NCBI GenBank assembly: GCA_023230065.1
Contig: JALNYB010000009.1
Location: forward strand, 1 to 31,437
Source of the DNA: Candidatus Methanomethylophilaceae archaeon
GTDB taxonomy: Archaea > Thermoplasmatota > Thermoplasmata > Methanomassiliicoccales > Methanomethylophilaceae
Length of the DNA stretch: 31,437 nt
Direction: 5' to 3'
Below are positions 31,406 through 31,437 of this stretch, piece by piece (positions within the stretch are counted from its first letter, which is position 1; each line of letters opens with the position of its first letter). Made by a program: the position numbers and the translations under genes. The notes under the pieces were generated by a model. The model was not told where the DNA came from and did not search any database. It saw only the letters and a list, made by a program, of their open reading frames with translations.

Positions 31406-31437
31406 ATGGCAAAAGCAAATTTGAAATTGGTTTTAGT
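31406..31437 (+). CDS. Start of a further gene in the hyp operon (partial)
   Basis: An ATG two bases after the hypD stop opens a frame reading MAKANLKLVL to the window edge. The close spacing suggests co-transcription with hypD. Ten residues are too few to name it; it does not begin like HypC (MCLA). Confidence 0.5.
   Translation, partial: MAKANLKLVL

Noticed and set aside
1-31437. CRISPR arrays, insertion sequences, prophage or integrated plasmid genes
   Set aside because: No regularly spaced repeats, transposase, integrase or phage structural genes were found, and codon use looks even throughout.

Overview
The window is archaeal chromosome, most likely from the Methanomassiliicoccales (H2-dependent methylotrophic methanogens related to Thermoplasmata). 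The archaeal signs are a tRNA-Arg without encoded CCA, TATA boxes 25-27 bases upstream of several start codons (leaderless mRNAs), Rpo7/Spt4, ribosomal proteins S24e, S27ae and L40e, FEN1, archaeal-type SAM synthetase, type IA topoisomerase I and RNase Z. The methanogen signs are a corrinoid protein of methyltransferase systems, hypA/hypD and nikR. None of the 35 genes whose end is visible stops at TAG, as expected where TAG can encode pyrrolysine. The DNA is AT-rich. I saw no phage, insertion sequence or CRISPR array.

Layout. 1-1.7 kb: the end of a corrinoid protein gene, a convergent dTMP kinase-like gene, and a cysteine-rich MetV-like protein behind an inverted-repeat promoter. 1.8-4.0 kb: a membrane proton pyrophosphatase with its own promoter and terminator. 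4.1-5.9 kb: the conserved archaeal operon rpo7-spt4-dephospho-CoA kinase-rps24e-rps27ae, followed by hairpins and tRNA-Arg(CCG). 6.3-9.0 kb: a small membrane protein, a small cysteine-rich protein, then the aconitase-X large subunit overlapping a DUF126 small subunit fused to a Nudix domain. 9.0-13.8 kb (minus strand): ileS, fen and rpe. 13.8-14.2 kb: a 430-base AT-rich gap. 14.2-18.9 kb: a small zinc-binding-type protein, rnz, an HTH-CBS regulator divergent from SAM synthetase, a DUF4443 regulator and a TIM-barrel protein. 18.9-22.6 kb: rpl40e, a response regulator with a DUF835-like domain, enolase, and nicotinate phosphoribosyltransferase. 22.8-26.8 kb: a small zinc-ribbon protein, topA (minus), an unrecognised 200-residue protein, and nikR (minus). 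26.9-31.4 kb: a synthetase-only asparagine-synthase relative, folC, nth, hypA, hypD and the first bases of another gene.

How the parts fit. Much of the window is housekeeping: transcription, translation, tRNA processing, repair, topology, glycolysis, NAD and SAM supply. Methanogen-specific themes are methyl transfer (corrinoid protein), possible folate-linked C1 metabolism (MetV-like protein plus folC), pyrophosphate-driven proton pumping, and nickel handling (nikR with a probable autoregulatory operator, and hypA/hypD). The most unusual items are the DUF126-Nudix fusion next to aconitase X, the NikR-type operator on the nikR TATA box with a second palindrome at the divergent gene, the HTH-CBS/SAM synthetase divergent pair, and several orphan small proteins.
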